A stretch of 64,000 nucleotides of DNA from Ornithodoros turicata (GCF_037126465.1 NC_088201.1:123640324-123704323), one strand, 5' to 3'; shown: positions 18,012-31,763, numbered from the stretch's first letter. Numbers and translations are program-made. Notes: generated from the letters alone by a model not told the origin.

Positions 18012-21000
18012 AATATTTTTATGTACTTTCCATTTCAACCGTTAGGTGTAATTTCAACAAATCCGTAATGAATCGTGCGATATAGACTGCTTGTATATGA
18101 TAACTTGATCTGATTTCAATTGATTAATGCAATGCCCATTGCAATGATTACAATTAGGTTTGGTCTAGTGTATTTCAATTCTTCGTTAGCGAACCTCAAA
18201 AACTCCACCATCAGCCCAAGTGGTCCTTCCGACGATGACGTGCAAATATTTTTATAGCTATTGTAGATTCGGCATACAAGTTCTCGCATCTTGAATTCCA
18301 TAATTTGCACCATATCTCCGAATACGACCATGTCTAGGACATATTGAAATGCGGCGATAAATGAATCGTTTCGCGTCTCCTCCTTTTCGAAGCAACTTTT
18401 TATCAGGTCCTCCCATGACGTATGGTAACGAGTACAAAATCCGTCCATCTCTTCAATGTATAGCAATTGTCTGTTCTGTTTTGCAGTGTGCCTCGACATT
18501 TAATTAAATCATATCGATGCTAATTTTATTTATTATGTCATCAGGTTTAGAATGTTCCACCTGACGATAGAATTATGAAAGTCAGTTTACAAAAAAAGAT
18601 GTGATGTGTAATGAAAAAATGTGTGCGTTCAATGATTCTATGTATAAGACAGCGCTAGAGTCCTCTCCTTCCCTAACTTGACTTGCGGGAGTCGGTTTAT
18701 GGTACCAAAACCGTTGTTTGGATTCCCCTACTCCCTGCGGGCGTAACCTTAACGAAAGTGTGCGGGAACTCAGCTTCCCTCTCTCACTTCGTTTCCATTA
18801 GTGGGTCCTGAATAAAAAAAAGACATGTTTCCGTGATGTATATTTGCGCTGCATGGTTACAAAAAATGTTTGCCTAAATTAATTACTGCTTTCGACTTTG
18901 TTTCAGATGATCACTCGATTCATATTAATAAAAATATTCTACTAGTTTGGAATGTTGTGCGCGTTGATTTTCGTTGTAGCAAACACAATAATTTACATTT
19001 CAGATGAGTTGATTGTGGCTTCTGCGTGTAGAAATTACTGTCGCAAAGTTATCATAAAAAATATGTAATTAAATTTGTTTCTCGTTTTCGAATGAGTATT
19101 CTTTCTATCATTGAATAAATTTGACTTTCTCTCGATTGATATTTTGTGAGTTGAGAATAATGACTGTGCCTAATAGTTGTGTCAGATATGAAATACATTA
19201 AAATGCATCGTTTCTTGTTTGGTATTGTTTGCGCCGATAATATTTTCTCGTTTGCTTAGATAAAGTTTCTCTAAAATCAGTTTGCACTGACATAAACGTC
19301 TATTCTTAGATTTTTTGCGTGCTATTGTTTTTCGATAGAATTCTTATTGTATTCTTGAGAGTCGAATAATTCCAATGTCTATTTGCAATCAATAAAAAAT
19401 TTCGCCTCTGTGCACTGGTCCTAAGAATATTTCCTTTCGGAAGAAAGAATGTGAAAAAGAGAGAGGGTTTCCCCACTTCATAGATTGGCAGCGGATTCTT
19501 TGCTTTGGGCTGTATAGATGGAGAGAGTGACCCCACCGGGCTGCATAGAGGGAGAGAGTGACCCCTCTTGGCTCCAGTGCGGTTGTACTATGGAAAGCTT
19601 AGCTGTGGTGCGTGTTTGGACACCTCTGCCAAGGTAATGTTTATAGTGCCTGAGTAGTGTGAAAATTCTATATTGTTAGCTCGCAAGGTTGATTTTATGA
19701 TATTTCAAAAGATATATTATTTCAAATTGTAATGTTTGATAGTTTGTTTCGCTATTATTTTCAGGTGTGTTGTTTACATGTTGGCAGATGCATCGTTCAA
19801 AACGTTTTCTCTGCTATTCATCCGTGCGTGTTTATCGTTTTGATTGATTCTTTTTTCAATTATTTTCCTGCATGTTGTTTACCATTGGTAGATGCAGTGT
19901 TTAGAGTCTTTCTCTGCTATTCATTCGTACATGTTTCTTGTTTTGTTAGATTGTTCTTCAACTATTTATCCTTTGTGTATCTCTTGTTTACGTGTTGGAT
20001 TTTGGCTCTCTATTAGCTGTTGATCTTGTTTCAGTAATATTTTCCTGTCTGATGTTTACACTTTGGCAGATGCGCCGTTTAGAGTGTTTCTCTGCTGTTC
20101 ATCCGTGCATGTTGATGGCTTTGATAGATTCTTTTTCATTTATTTTCCTGCATGTGTCTGTTGTTTATGTGATAGGTTTTGGCTCTCTATTGATCGTTTT
20201 GTTTGTCATTATTTCTGTATGTCTATGCTGTTTACTTAATAAGAAAATGATTAATTGTGTAATGTTGGAATAATCTTCCCTATTGCGCTCGAAAATGTTC
20301 ATAACTGTCAGGTGTACGCCTTCCGTCTTCAACAAATCAGGGCAGATATTAATAGAGCTGATTGTTGGCTATGAGCGTGCTATGTGTTGATGTTCATTTT
20401 TTAATATATTTTCTGTGTTGAATTCATAAAACAAAGTAAGGTTTGTAGTGTCTCTTAGAATGAAAATTGTATGGGGAAGTCACGAGGATGATTTTATGAT
20501 AGTTAAAATGATAGATTATTCTCCTCCTCTGTTGTTTTGATTAACCAATGTATTGTTATAGATTTTATTTCCTCTCGTGTTCGTGTCTCATGGTCTTCCA
20601 GGTTCTCTGCTGTTCACATACATATATTGGCACTTGTAATTAAAGCTCCAGTATGGTGGTCACGTATAATAATGTTAGACTTTTTATAATAAAACTTTTA
20701 ATTTTGATTGTAATTATATTGATTAAAAATATATTCTTTGATTAAATGTATCATAATGGAATATTAGCTGTTGCGCATGAAGTTACATATTAGAACTATG
20801 TAATTAAAACTCCGCTATGGTTGTCATGTTAGACTTTTTATAATAAAACTTTTAATTTGATAGTAATCGTATTGATTAAAAATATCTTCTTTTATTAAAA
20901 ATGTGCTACTCCTTCTGCTTAATTGAAAACTTGCGTGATTATCACTAATAAAATACCCCTTCAATGCTATTGCATCAGATTTTTTGACTGAGTTTTTCTC

Positions 21001-21740
21001 CTTCACACGGAGTCATAACATAATTCCTGACACTAATGACTTTAATAAATATATTTTCACTTGTACTTTTGTGTATGGCTATCCTTTGCATGTAAATCGC
21101 CTACTGCACCCCTGCTGTAGCGGGAAAAAAATTGCGATTGAAGTCGACACAGATTGAAAAATGATGAAAGAAGTCGGCCCAGGCTGAAAAATGTGAGCAA
21201 GTAAGCGCTCACGCAACCCTCCGGCCACGCTCCGCCCACCGCAGCAGCCCTCTACCCGAGCGCCGCCTGTCGCGCACTGGAAAAAGTCGCAAAAAAATTC
21301 GGCGCAGATTGAAAAATGATGAAAGAAGTTGGCCCACTTTGATAAGAGATACCTCTTTAATGCCATTGAGTCATATCCATATGGAATCTGTGAAATTGGT
21401 AATGCGTAAGTATGTTCTTTATTATGTGTGTTGTGTTTATTCTATTACAGGCTGTGAAGGTTTTTCGGCTGGGTTTTTCTCCTTCACCTGATTGGCATCA
21501 CAACTGGCCCAATTCCCAGCACTATTGGCTTTACAATTGGCAACTTGATTGGCATTAATAAATATATTTTCACTTGTACTTTTTGTGTATGACCCTTCTT
21601 TGCATGTCTCTGCATGTAAACTGCTCACCTGTTGTATCGGAAAAATATGTGAAGTCGGCCCATATATGGCCAAAGAAGTCAGCCCAGGCTGAAAAATACG
21701 CTAAGATGAGCGCACGCGCAGCCCTCCCCCGCCGATAAGC
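18012..21740 (-). repeat. Large inverted repeat, right arm (uninterrupted)
   Basis: Reverse complement of 2948-4131 plus 13577-16126, without the 9.4 kb gypsy-1 insertion. It therefore records the pre-insertion sequence, with single TCTA at 20559-20562 (as TAGA). Homology ends at GATAAGC (21740); the next bases do not match the left flank and no target duplication is visible. Confidence 0.93.
18116..18499 (-). pseudogene. Bcl-2-like ORF, truncated mirror copy
   Basis: The first about 126 codons match the left-arm frame with only a few replacements (for example D73 to E). A small deletion/substitution after the GIALI segment then brings a stop (ends ALIN). The last helices seen in the left copy are lost from the frame, although the DNA for them continues to about 18020. 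The left copy is thus the better candidate for a functional gene. Confidence 0.6.
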
Positions 21741-24700
21741 ATTTGCATCCACTCTGTGAGATACCATTGTCATCATTTTTCTTCCACTGCTTGCTGTGGA
21801 TCTTACTGCGCCAGCTTACCATAGCTATTGACACAGAGCACGTCAGAACGCGACATAACAGGCTTTGGCTCGCGCGCACTTCTCCCACAACAGAAAGTTT
21901 CGCTGGCAGTAGAAGTTTTTGCTGCATATACCCGAACAGAAGATATAGGCACAAAAAAAAAAAAACAGTACTTCCTGCTGTCTTGGATGGAAGATGCCTC
22001 ATTGTGCTTCGCGTCCAGTTATTTCTTCTCCAAGCGTAAGTCGTCGGGGGTGAGCCACAACGCATGAACTCTCTTCTAGCTTTTTTTCACCCATGCAGAG
22101 GAATAACTGTGCTGGTGTCAGAATATTTGCATTCAGTAGGGGCGTTGCAAGCTAGCCCCATAGCGGCGGACGTTAAACTGTCAGCCAGCGCGGTGCTTTA
22201 CCACGGGATGAGGCAAAAAGATGCTACGTGGCATGCCAAGTTATGCTTGTGGAGGCAAATGTTAGCAATTGTATTTTCTGTTTTCCGAGATGTTGTACAG
22301 TTACAGGACATCGTTCACTAAAAAAGTGACGAATGGTGTGTACCATAACATTCTCATGACTCATGAGTCAGGCAACCAGAAACGACGACGAAGCTGCTAC
22401 GAAGAGACGGCTGTGACTACTCGTGGTAATAATGGTACCTTACAGATGGGAAATGAATGCGCTGACTATTTTTCCCCACTCAAGAAAAGTACATTCATTT
22501 AATTTAGTTTCTAGAAGACCTCAACTAACGAATGAAATACATCGGAGTATGGTGATGATTTTTTTTTCTGGTTTAACAGAAAGTAAAAAAAAACACCTGT
22601 AGATTTTCAATAAGTTTTAGAAGAGGATCTGTCCTACAAGTGGCACGACTTCTTTTACTGTCTAGACGACCTCAGGTATGTGAAAATGCTATCTGAAAAG
22701 TGTAACTTTTTACGAATGATCGAGATTCTCAATTGTTAAATTGTTGTAATTGTTGTAGTTAACCAATGAGCACAGATCTGCTTCAGATTTTTACGTGAAG
22801 CGAATCTTCATACAGCAGTTTATGAGCATAAATAATCTCGGGCTTCTGAGAGAATGCTAACTGCCAATATTTTTTCGTAAACTTGGCCCAAAACGCGCTC
22901 CGTGTTTGAGCTCTTACGACGTCATCGGATTTATTCACGTTCCATATGCTCTTCGGGACGCTAGATGGACCCTTCCCCTCTAACTCCAGATAAAGAAAGC
23001 GCAGAAACGGCGTCTGTATGTGCACGCGCAATACGGACAACATTTTTTCATGTTTGGATCAAGTTCGAGGCGCCACCAATGCCCAAGAACACAAAATCCC
23101 GAGAAAAAAGTTTATATCCTACATACACATTCATAAGAGAATGCATACATTTTTTTCAGCGAAATCTCAGAGGGTCGAGCTGCACCTGTGGCTGGTTTCG
23201 GCTGGAATGGCGCTCATCATTTCGTCTGTACTCAGAACTATGTTAGCCGTTTATTACGGAACCAAACAAGTATTAAAAGCCGCATCTCTGTTTCGATTTT
23301 GCATTCCGAGCGCTGCAACGTTTCATTGGTTCATGCTGGCTTTTCGACTAGTTACCGGAAACAGTATGTGGGTCAACCACTAGATGGCTTTTGGAATAAG
23401 ATTTTCCGTCTCCTATTACTAGCCACAGTACGAGCGCATTAACATACGAAACGCCATTTTGACGTCGGTGCCACATGAATGGTTGCTTTTTAACGACAAA
23501 AGTGAAGCATCGTTATGCACGTTTACGTCAAAGTAACAGACACGACTGCGGCGGCCTTCACTCTTGTATGTAGGAATGTAATGTTTTATGTTCGTTCGGA
23601 AGTTCTGCTGAACTACCCACCAGAGGCGACATGCGACCGTCCCTGAGTAGCGTTCATTGAACTGTTCCCTGGACCACGGTAACAGCCAGGATCATTGGCG
23701 ATGTCACCCCACCATCGCCAATACACAGCGGATTCGAAAATTGTGGAGACAGGTTCACCTGAGGAGCAAATTTTTAACGAGAATGCGTGTACATTCCATT
23801 ATTTCCGGAACAGGAAAAAAGCTACTAAAAAAGGAACGTATCAGCTAAAGTGGTACTGCGTTCGTGTTCACTGACATTACTGTTTAACAGAGTTGATACC
23901 ATCCCTACCACAAATTCATGTCGCACCACACGCACAGGTAGATGTATGCTATGATAGAAATGTCCATATTATAACCGCAGCTGCCACGGGTGGTATAGCC
24001 TCAGTGTTCCAAACTCTGCATGTGGTTTAACGGCGTACAGACGGTGATGATGATAATGATAACTCGCCGCTATACGTCGCGAGACAACTAAGAGCATGAG
24101 CGACGCCACGTGATCAGGCTGCCGATTAATTTTGCTTACCTGAGTATTCTTTAATGTGGGCCGAAAGCCACACTCTCACGAAAGAAACGGATAAATTTAC
24201 GCTTACCCTTCCAATCCAATATTACCCTTACTAAGCGTAAATTTCCACAAAACTGCTGACGCTGTATCTGTCAAGCTGTGTTTTGTTCATGGTACCCGTC
24301 AACGTGTCCCCTGTAAGCGTGAAGGGCGGAGTTTTATACGTAAATGGCACTGGGAAGGCGATCTACTCTCCTTATATTTCGACGCATTCTGAAGGATCTG
24401 AAGATTTCGCTTTGACTGATACACTGAGGCGTTGCGTCGCAATAGTAGTCCTTTATGGCTAAATTGACGCATAATGTTCTTCTCTTTGTTATACGGGCCC
24501 TGCTTCATGTGAGCGCGTGCACATATGTGGTATCTTGTGCAAACTACCAAGCGTTTGCTGGCATAACTGACACTCTCTTGGCGTCTGGCGTCTCATGACC
24601 TCAGTCATGCATCGTCCAACACCAATGTAAGTTGACACACTTTGGCCTCGGTGTCTTGACTTCATTAAATTTTACCGACTTATTTCATGCCAGACGTATG

Positions 24701-24840
24701 TCGGAAAGAAACGGCATCAAGCGGCACACCTTCGCACGATTTAATCGGCCAAGCACGCCGACGCTGCCCAAAACGTTGTGGTTTTCCCGGCTTTCTCCAC
24801 GCTGCGAATTCATGTGCGTACGCCCATTGTTCACCGGGCT
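21741..24840. other. No gene recognised; moderately repetitive intergenic DNA
   Basis: Short frames only, none with recognisable motifs. It contains an A-run at 21953-21965 and a T-run at 22560-22568. A 22780-23110 segment and the CGTATGTCGG region near 24690 look like old repeat ends, but I cannot pair them. No tRNA or rRNA seen. Confidence 0.6.
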
Positions 24841-25939
24841 GGTACAGCTCGAAGCAGAGTTAACTGGAACGCCGCTTCGACGGGCGGACCACGTGGTGAG
24901 CCACCCTGGCGGCGTTTAATAGAAATAAAGGGTGAGGAGGTTTCGACATTTCCATTCAAGTCGGGGGAGGGGTGTACGCTGTGGCGTGCCGAAGAGTGCC
25001 CAATCAAGCTGGCGTTATCAATGCTGCGCCTGTTCGTGTTTTGGGCCATTGTGTCTGAAATAATGGGAAGAATCGGTTGGCGCATGGGCACGCGTCGTCC
25101 GAAATGCTCATTGTGTGATCGAATGAAATGAATAACAACTTCTCTCTTTCGAAAAATTTACTGTGCTCGGAATAGAGGATGCAAAAGGCTTGAAATAATT
25201 AACGATGGTAATCGCGAAACCATCATAATGAGTTTTTAAATAATAATAAGACAATGCTTCCATGGTGTAACATCTCACGTTTCTCGGGAGTTTCTCGGAA
25301 GAACAGCCAATTAGTACGCACAAATATTTGTGTGCATGCTGGCACACAGTGCGGGGAGTCAGCATGAAGGTTTGCTATTATTGGTGTAGTAAATGATGAT
25401 CAGGGCTAGACAAATTCCCCATGCCCTTTGTCCTCACTTCAAATTTCGTCAGCAGAGGTTCGTCTCTACGTCGACTGCACGTTCCCCAAATTTGCCTCTC
25501 CCACCTTTAGTAATTAAATCGCATTTTGAATTTTTTTTCGTCCCACATCAATCCTTCTTCTGAAAATTTTCCTCATCTGGATCGCTTCACCTTAATTTTA
25601 ATTTTGGAAGTTTATGACAGGTTTGAAAACCTCACCCTCATCAGTCCTCATCGCGCTGATGTCGATATCGCTGATGATGAGCTTATCCGAGGGCGTGTTC
25701 CCTCTTCGGGACAGGGGTTTCGTAGCGGACTTGTTGGTGCACTTACGCTCAGAGTGACGACATGTGGATTTGGGGAAAAGCAATGGTCATGGGACGTTAG
25801 CTGTCGTGTTTCTTTGTCTGTCTTGAGAGCCGTCTGAAACAGGACAAGGGGGCACACGCCACACCTCGCCCGTCACGCTGATAATGATGTGCTCTATTGA
25901 TAAGACAGCGGTGTAGACGACGTTGCGTCGAGAGATAGT

Positions 25940-27116
25940 GTGATAAATGGCTCAGAAATGCATATAAGCGAGGATATACGTCAACCTTTTTCTATTTCGA
26001 TTCTTTGTGGCACTGTAAACGATGCCTCCGTGCGTCAGCTAGAAAATAGAGTTAAAATAATTGGGCTCTCAGAAGCTGGACTTTCCCAGCGACAGATTGC
26101 GTCTCAGTTAGGCTGTGCATTGGCGACAGTCAACCGCGTTATACAGACGTTTAGAGAGGAAAGCCGGATCAAGGATGCTCCCCGTGGGCCACAACCCGCA
26201 GCTACTACACGTGAAGAAGACGAACAAATCATTGCTATTAGCGCTGCCGGATCGTTCATGACTACCACAGACATCAAGAGAGAATTAGGTCTGCAGGCGT
26301 CAGTCTTCACCGTTAGGAGGAGGCTGGCTACATCAGGACAAAAAAGCTCTGCGGTCAGGCCTCAAAAAGACAGGCCTAAGCGATGAGCACAGAGTCGCAA
26401 GGGTCCTCTGGACATTGCACTGTGCAGCAGTGGGCCAACGTCATCTTCACAGATGAATCTACGTTCTCCTCACGTTTCAACCTGTGGCGTCACGTCTGGA
26501 GGCCTCCTCGGCACAGGTAGCAATGTCGCAAGCATTTTTGATATTATGTGATACTCCACGTAAAATTACGTGACATTTTATAATGCTTTCTGGCTGTTCA
26601 TGGTTCATGCCAGCCTATGTCCACAGAATATTCTCTAGTGGGCGACATTCCGCCGCTTTGTGGGGTGCTATCTCTATCCACGGGCTGGGGCCCCTTGTTC
26701 GGGTGCAGGGACGCTTCAACGTAGCCGTTTATAGGGGCATCATAGAACACGTTCTGCTGCCCTATGCACTTGACGGGCCCTTCCCGGATGACTGCTTCAT
26801 CCTTCAGCAAGATAGGAGCACGGTACACATGGCAAGAACCGTGCAAATGAGTCTCCATGACCTTGGGGTTACGCAGCTTCAGTGGCCTGGAAGGAGCCCT
26901 GATCTAAATATCATCGAAAACATTTGGGGACTCTTGAAGAAAAAAATGAGCGCCAGACGCAGGACATTCAGGAGCACAGATGAGCTATGGACGGCAGTGG
27001 AGAACCAGTGGACTGGACTCCGGCAGGACGCTCAGCTTCTGGATAATTTGTATGCTTCACTACCGCGCCTAATAGAACAAGTCATCGCAGTGAATGGAGA
27101 GCCTATTGGCTACTGA
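25940..27116 (+). pseudogene. Tc1-like transposase (DD34E), broken
   Basis: N-terminal paired-like helix-turn-helix (SQRQIASQLGCALATVNRVI) and second HTH (TTDIKRELGLQASVFTVRRR) lie in the first frame, which stops at 26386. The first catalytic Asp is in VIFTDESTF (Asp codon 26452). The second is in FILQQDRSTVHMA and the Glu in SPDLNIIENIWG, with 34 residues between, the Tc1 DD34E spacing. A 98-bp TA-flanked piece (26518-26615) separates the RPPRHR segment from the SGRHSAALWGAIS segment. The usual QQDNAP is changed to QQDRST. It would cut and paste the element at TA sites but cannot be made intact here. Confidence 0.88.
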
Positions 27117-27355
27117 GCTTGCTAATTCGGAAAATCGTGCTGCCACTGCTCTCCCCAACAGAACAAAAAAAAACGTTGTCGCCCCATGCTTGGGCACATT
27201 TTTAGTATTTCACCCAGGACAATCCGTCCTCGCCGATCAGGACTCATGTAGCGGGACACCAATTTTGGCGACTTCAATATATACCACGAAACCATTCCGC
27301 AGTCCCCTAGACAATTCGGCACTACACTACCTGCAGTTTTGCATCGGCATCACAA

Positions 27356-27640
27356 CTATTCAGGATCAAATGACGATGGTGACAGTGGGGACGACGTCTG
27401 CAAGAATGATGAACATATCAGGAGCAATGCGGTGGCAACGACTTGGTCGTCTTGATCACGGATAGTTGCTGCTATGGTGGTACGTGCGCCACAAGGTGCG
27501 TCCTTCATCCAGGCTTCCTTTCTGGACGACTCTATTACGCGGTTGACTGCTTCTGCGGAGCATCCTATCTGCAATAAAGTAGTTCCGCCTGGATGTGCCA
27601 GGGAAAGTAGAGTTTTAACGCTGTTGGACGTATCGGACGT
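27356..27640 (-). pseudogene. Second Tc1-like transposase N-terminal fragment
   Basis: The minus-strand frame QIGCSAEAVNRVIESSRKE...KDAPCGARTTIA parallels the HTH region of the transposase just to its left (QLGCALATVNRVIQTFREE...KDAPRGPQ). It faces it in opposite orientation. Only the first DNA-binding domain is seen. It may be part of an inner tandem/inverted rearrangement or of a separate insertion. Confidence 0.7.
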
Positions 27641-28669
27641 CCCAACATCCGTTTCTCAGAGCAGACTATGGTTGATGATGATGCGGGTAAAAATAAACGC
27701 GATATGTAGCAGAACACGGTTTATCCCATCAGCCTGCAAATTCTTCCACCGTGGCCCTTACTGCATTTACGTTCCCACCAAACATTGGCAATGACAGGAC
27801 CGTTTATGAAAAATGGTAGCAGTTCGGGTTTGTTGCAAAGCGGTAAAAATAGTCGGTGCACATTGGCAACTGACATGACGGAACGGACACGAATTGCAGT
27901 GATGTGTGGGATGTCCGTTCCGTCCTATGTAGGCTTCAGATGCGCACTGGCGGTTTTTATAACTTTTAGAATGACTGCTTATGTGTGGGTGTTGCGCGAA
28001 AAGTGTGGAAGGATGCACACACACATTTGTATACCAAACTCGCTGGACTTCCGAGAAACGTTCGAGAAAATAAAATGTGTGGTGTGATACCGCCGAAGTT
28101 CTGTATTATAATTCGTGTTATTATTATTCAAAAACTCGTGACCATAGCTTCGCGATCACGATTCTTAATTATTTCAAGCCTCTTTGCTCCTTTATTCTGA
28201 GCGAAATAAATCTGGCAAAAAATAAAACTTGTTCAATCTATTCGATCACACAACTAGCGCTTGGACCGACCGATTCGCACGTGCTAACCTGGCGCGCGCC
28301 ATCGGGATATCATCTATTCTTCGCAATCCCTCAGACATGGTCACACAAAACAAACGAGCGCACCGTTGATAGCGCCAGTCTGATTCCGCACTCTTCGGCA
28401 CGCCACTGCGTATACCCCTCCGACTGGAATGGATATGTCAAAACCTCCTCGCTCTTTATTTCTACTAAACGCCGCCAGGGTGGCTCCCCCCTTTCTCCGC
28501 CCAGAGCCGTACATTGGGAGAGTTTGGCCATTAGGAGGAGCCTAAGTGGGAGAACGTGATTTGACGTGAGTTACACGTAACGGGAGAGAGCACGCTCCAT
28601 TGTTACCCCTCCTCCCCCACGCCATCGCCTCATCCTAGCGACGCCATATTGATTCAAGCTGTTTGTTTA

Positions 28670-29055
28670 CGATGCGACCGGTGGAACGAACTGTGAACAG
28701 CGCGCGGAACACACGAATAATTTTGTTTTTTCGCTGGAACCATTTCTGAGTGTTCGCTTAACTAAACTTAGTGATGTTTATATGTGTCGGCCGCCGTTAA
28801 ACGCGTATTTGAGTTCAGTGCGTTGAAGACGATGAAGCAAATGCAGTGAGCAAGCAGAGTGCACGATGCGACCTGTGCAACGAACTTTGAACAGCGCGCA
28901 CGACACATGAATGTTTTTTTTTTTTCTCGATGTGAACCACTTCAGAGTATTCGCTTAACTAAACCTAGTGATATTTATACGTATCGGCGGCGGGTAAACG
29001 CGTATTTGGGTTCAGTGCGTTGAAGTCGATGAAAGAAACGCCGTGAGCAAGCAGC
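28670..29055 (+). repeat. Tandem duplication of ~190 bp
   Basis: Two adjacent copies (about 28670-28860 and 28861-29055) start GATGCGACC and GTG-AACGAACT and contain TTCGCTTAACTAAAC, AAACGCGTATTTG and TTCAGTGCGTTGAAG. They are near the left end of the P-like element. No gene. Confidence 0.8.
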
Positions 29056-29474
29056 GAGCTGTGTTGTGCCATCGTTAGTAAAGCAGTCAGCAAATAAAGG
29101 TTTGCCTAAACATTTTCCAAGTCAATCTTATTTTGATGGATGAGAGGCTTTTTACTAAGAAGCATCACACGCTTTGCCAGTCATGACTGTACTCGCTGTC
29201 GCTTCAGACTTTGAAACGCTGAGCCCAGCATTGCATTACGTTGTTTCGTTTGCGTTGGTGTACGCAACGCTTTGTTCTGCGTTTTGAATTTGAATTGTAC
29301 AGAACGCCAGGGCTCTGCTGTAGGTCAGCTGGACTTTGTTGAGATGTTAGATGAAAGGCACAGTTGCATTTGTTCTTGCACAGCACGAGTCATATCTGCT
29401 TGAACAACAAGAAACCAGAGACAGGGAAGCATAAAGGGATAGGCAAAACACAAATTGCTCTAAAACATTGTTAG

Positions 29475-29650
29475 TGTTGTACCCGGTACCCGAAAAAGTC
29501 AGTGGCCAGCCACCTATACGCGCTACCTGAGCAGAAAGTAACGAAATCCCGATATCGTTACACGTCCTAAAAGTAGCGGAATACCGCTACCGTTACTCAT
29601 AAAAAGTAACGCGATACTTCATGCGCTACTTTTTAGGACAGAAACGAACA
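29475..29650. repeat. Possible hAT/MITE end with internal inverted repeat
   Basis: AGTGTTGTACCCGGTACCCG resembles hAT-type termini. It is followed by AAAGTAACG...CGTTACACGTCCTAAAAGTAGCG and the inverted CGCTACTTTTTAGGAC. The partner end was not found. Confidence 0.35.
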
Positions 29651-31763
29651 GCATCGTTGATCACGTACTTCAAACGTCTCAAAATAATATAATATCTGAA
29701 AATAATAAAAAATATACTAAAATCCTATCTCAAAATAATATCTCACATAGGTCACCTGAAGGCTACAATTTGTAAGACCAATTCCTGACTTCTTTCCTGA
29801 TGTTAGGAGTGAGCTTGAACACACTTCCTTCTTGGAAAGTCGCAAGTTTCCTTATCGGCTCCACTGACACAATGCATCCAGGGAGGCTATTGTGTCTGAC
29901 ATCATCAGGGTGCAAAACAATCTGCTGTCCATTCAGGAGGTGGCCACACATGTTCTTTGCGATGTGAGGGACATCGGCCAAAAATCTTATCTCTTTTCCG
30001 TTTAGTGATGAGTGCTGAGTGCAAGTGATGAGTGCAACGTTAGCAACACGGCTAAGCTTTCCGGAGTTAATCTGCAAAGAGCACAAAGCGGTGAAACAGA
30101 CCCTCAACATCAGGCAGCCTGTGATTGGTTCAGCAATGCTCTGGACGCCACAATCTAAATAGTACGCACATGTCTTTTGCACTCCTGCTCAAGCACTGAC
30201 TGCATTGAAAAAATAATTGTTTTAAACATTGTATTTAAAGCAGAGCCACATGTTTTCATGGTAAACGGTCAAAGGATCACAAATGAAATGACTGTGCTAT
30301 GGCTCCTTTTATGACAGCTGCCTGTTTGTTCTGCCCTAAAATTTCTGCAGCGCAGGCAAAATTAGAGATGACACATCGTTTTTCAGAGGATCTGGCAACT
30401 GAACAGTTTTCAGTGAATCAGCAGGGAGGCGTTTTCGTCAAATCCATAACATCTGTCCCTTTTTGGGCTTCGTCATCTTTGTTTTTGCGTGAAATCTAAT
30501 TTGTATCTGCTGAGAGCACCTCTTAAAGCAGCAATAAACATGTGGAATTTGACGTGGGGCATTCGTCGAGACAGAAGCCATTCATGAAGTAGCCAGAGTA
30601 GTTTGGTGCAAAGTAGCCACATATGGCAACCCTGATTTGATGCATTTGTCACTTCTCCAATTGCTTTGATCTCTTTCATTTTTTTCAATCTCTTTTACCT
30701 TGAAAAAATGCCACATGGACATATTTCTTGGGCCCATGTCTGTTGTCACAGCTACAACGTCCAGGCCGATGCTGTCGCACTTGCGGATGATGCTCAGTAT
30801 TACGTTGCCGGCATCAGCTCCACTGAATGAGTCGCCTGCAAATTAGTGGTAGTCTTTACCTCTCTTCGTGTACATGCGCACTTTTACACTGCAGACCATG
30901 CAGAAGATGCACAGCCATAATAAAATTTAGATTAGCAAATGGTTACCTGTGTAGTGATACGCAACCACCTGCTTCCACCTAGTTGCAACACCACATAACA
31001 TGAAGACAAGGCCATGGGTTGCCACCACCTTGTCCTTCTTCCCCGGCACGGGTAGCGTGGAATACCCACGGACAGAGCGCTTATTTTCGGGTCATATTCA
31101 ATCTTCTGCTGTATGGCCATTTCGTCAATCATTAGAACACAGCAGCGTTCTTAGGGACCCAGGACAGGGACCTTCATCTTCAGGAGGTCAAGCACTTCAT
31201 GCAGGATGCCTGGCTGGAACTTGACACCTACAGTAGGTAAACAGTAAACGTGGTAGGGAAATCCACATAAGGAGTGCTTACACAAACCTTCAACACGCCG
31301 CCTCAGTGTCCTTGCTGAAGGGTATGGCAGGTGCTGACCCAAAATGTCATCATAGCCGGTTGGTCCACAGGAAAACTGCAACTGCAGGCCTTTCTTGATT
31401 GTTTCCTCGGCCCATCTCGAACCCCGATTGCTTCTTCGAGAGAGTGCCGCCAGCTTGTCACCATTAAACACCCCCTCAAGGTTAGCGTTCCATTTTCCGC
31501 ATTCTTTTCCTCTCTCTGTCACGAGTGTGCTCCAGACACTTTGTTTTGTATAAAAGTGCCTCCCGCTCCTCATGGGTGAATTCCTGTGCGTGTAAAATTG
31601 ATGTGTTCATACTGGATGTGGGATACAGGCTTTCAGTGTACTAAACCACTTCATTCCATAGCGTGATTCTATACATACCGAAGTGCCTGGTGGAGAAGTG
31701 AACGACTGTTCCTGTGTTGCGGGTACTGTGTCATCCAAGCCCTGCATATGAACGGGAAGTTAT

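Noticed and set aside
2948..21740. Polinton/Maverick identity for the large inverted repeat
   Set aside because: No polymerase B, retroviral-type integrase, capsid or ATPase was seen, the arms are much longer than usual, and no 6-bp duplication is visible.
22783..23383. Overlapping frames with runs such as FWAKFTKKYWQLAF
   Set aside because: They overlap on both strands and look like a dispersed repeat; nothing identifiable.
28331..28531. ORF similar to one at 24.9 kb as a possible duplicated gene
   Set aside because: Both are the inverted termini of the Tc1-like element read through; there is no conserved frame beyond DNA similarity.
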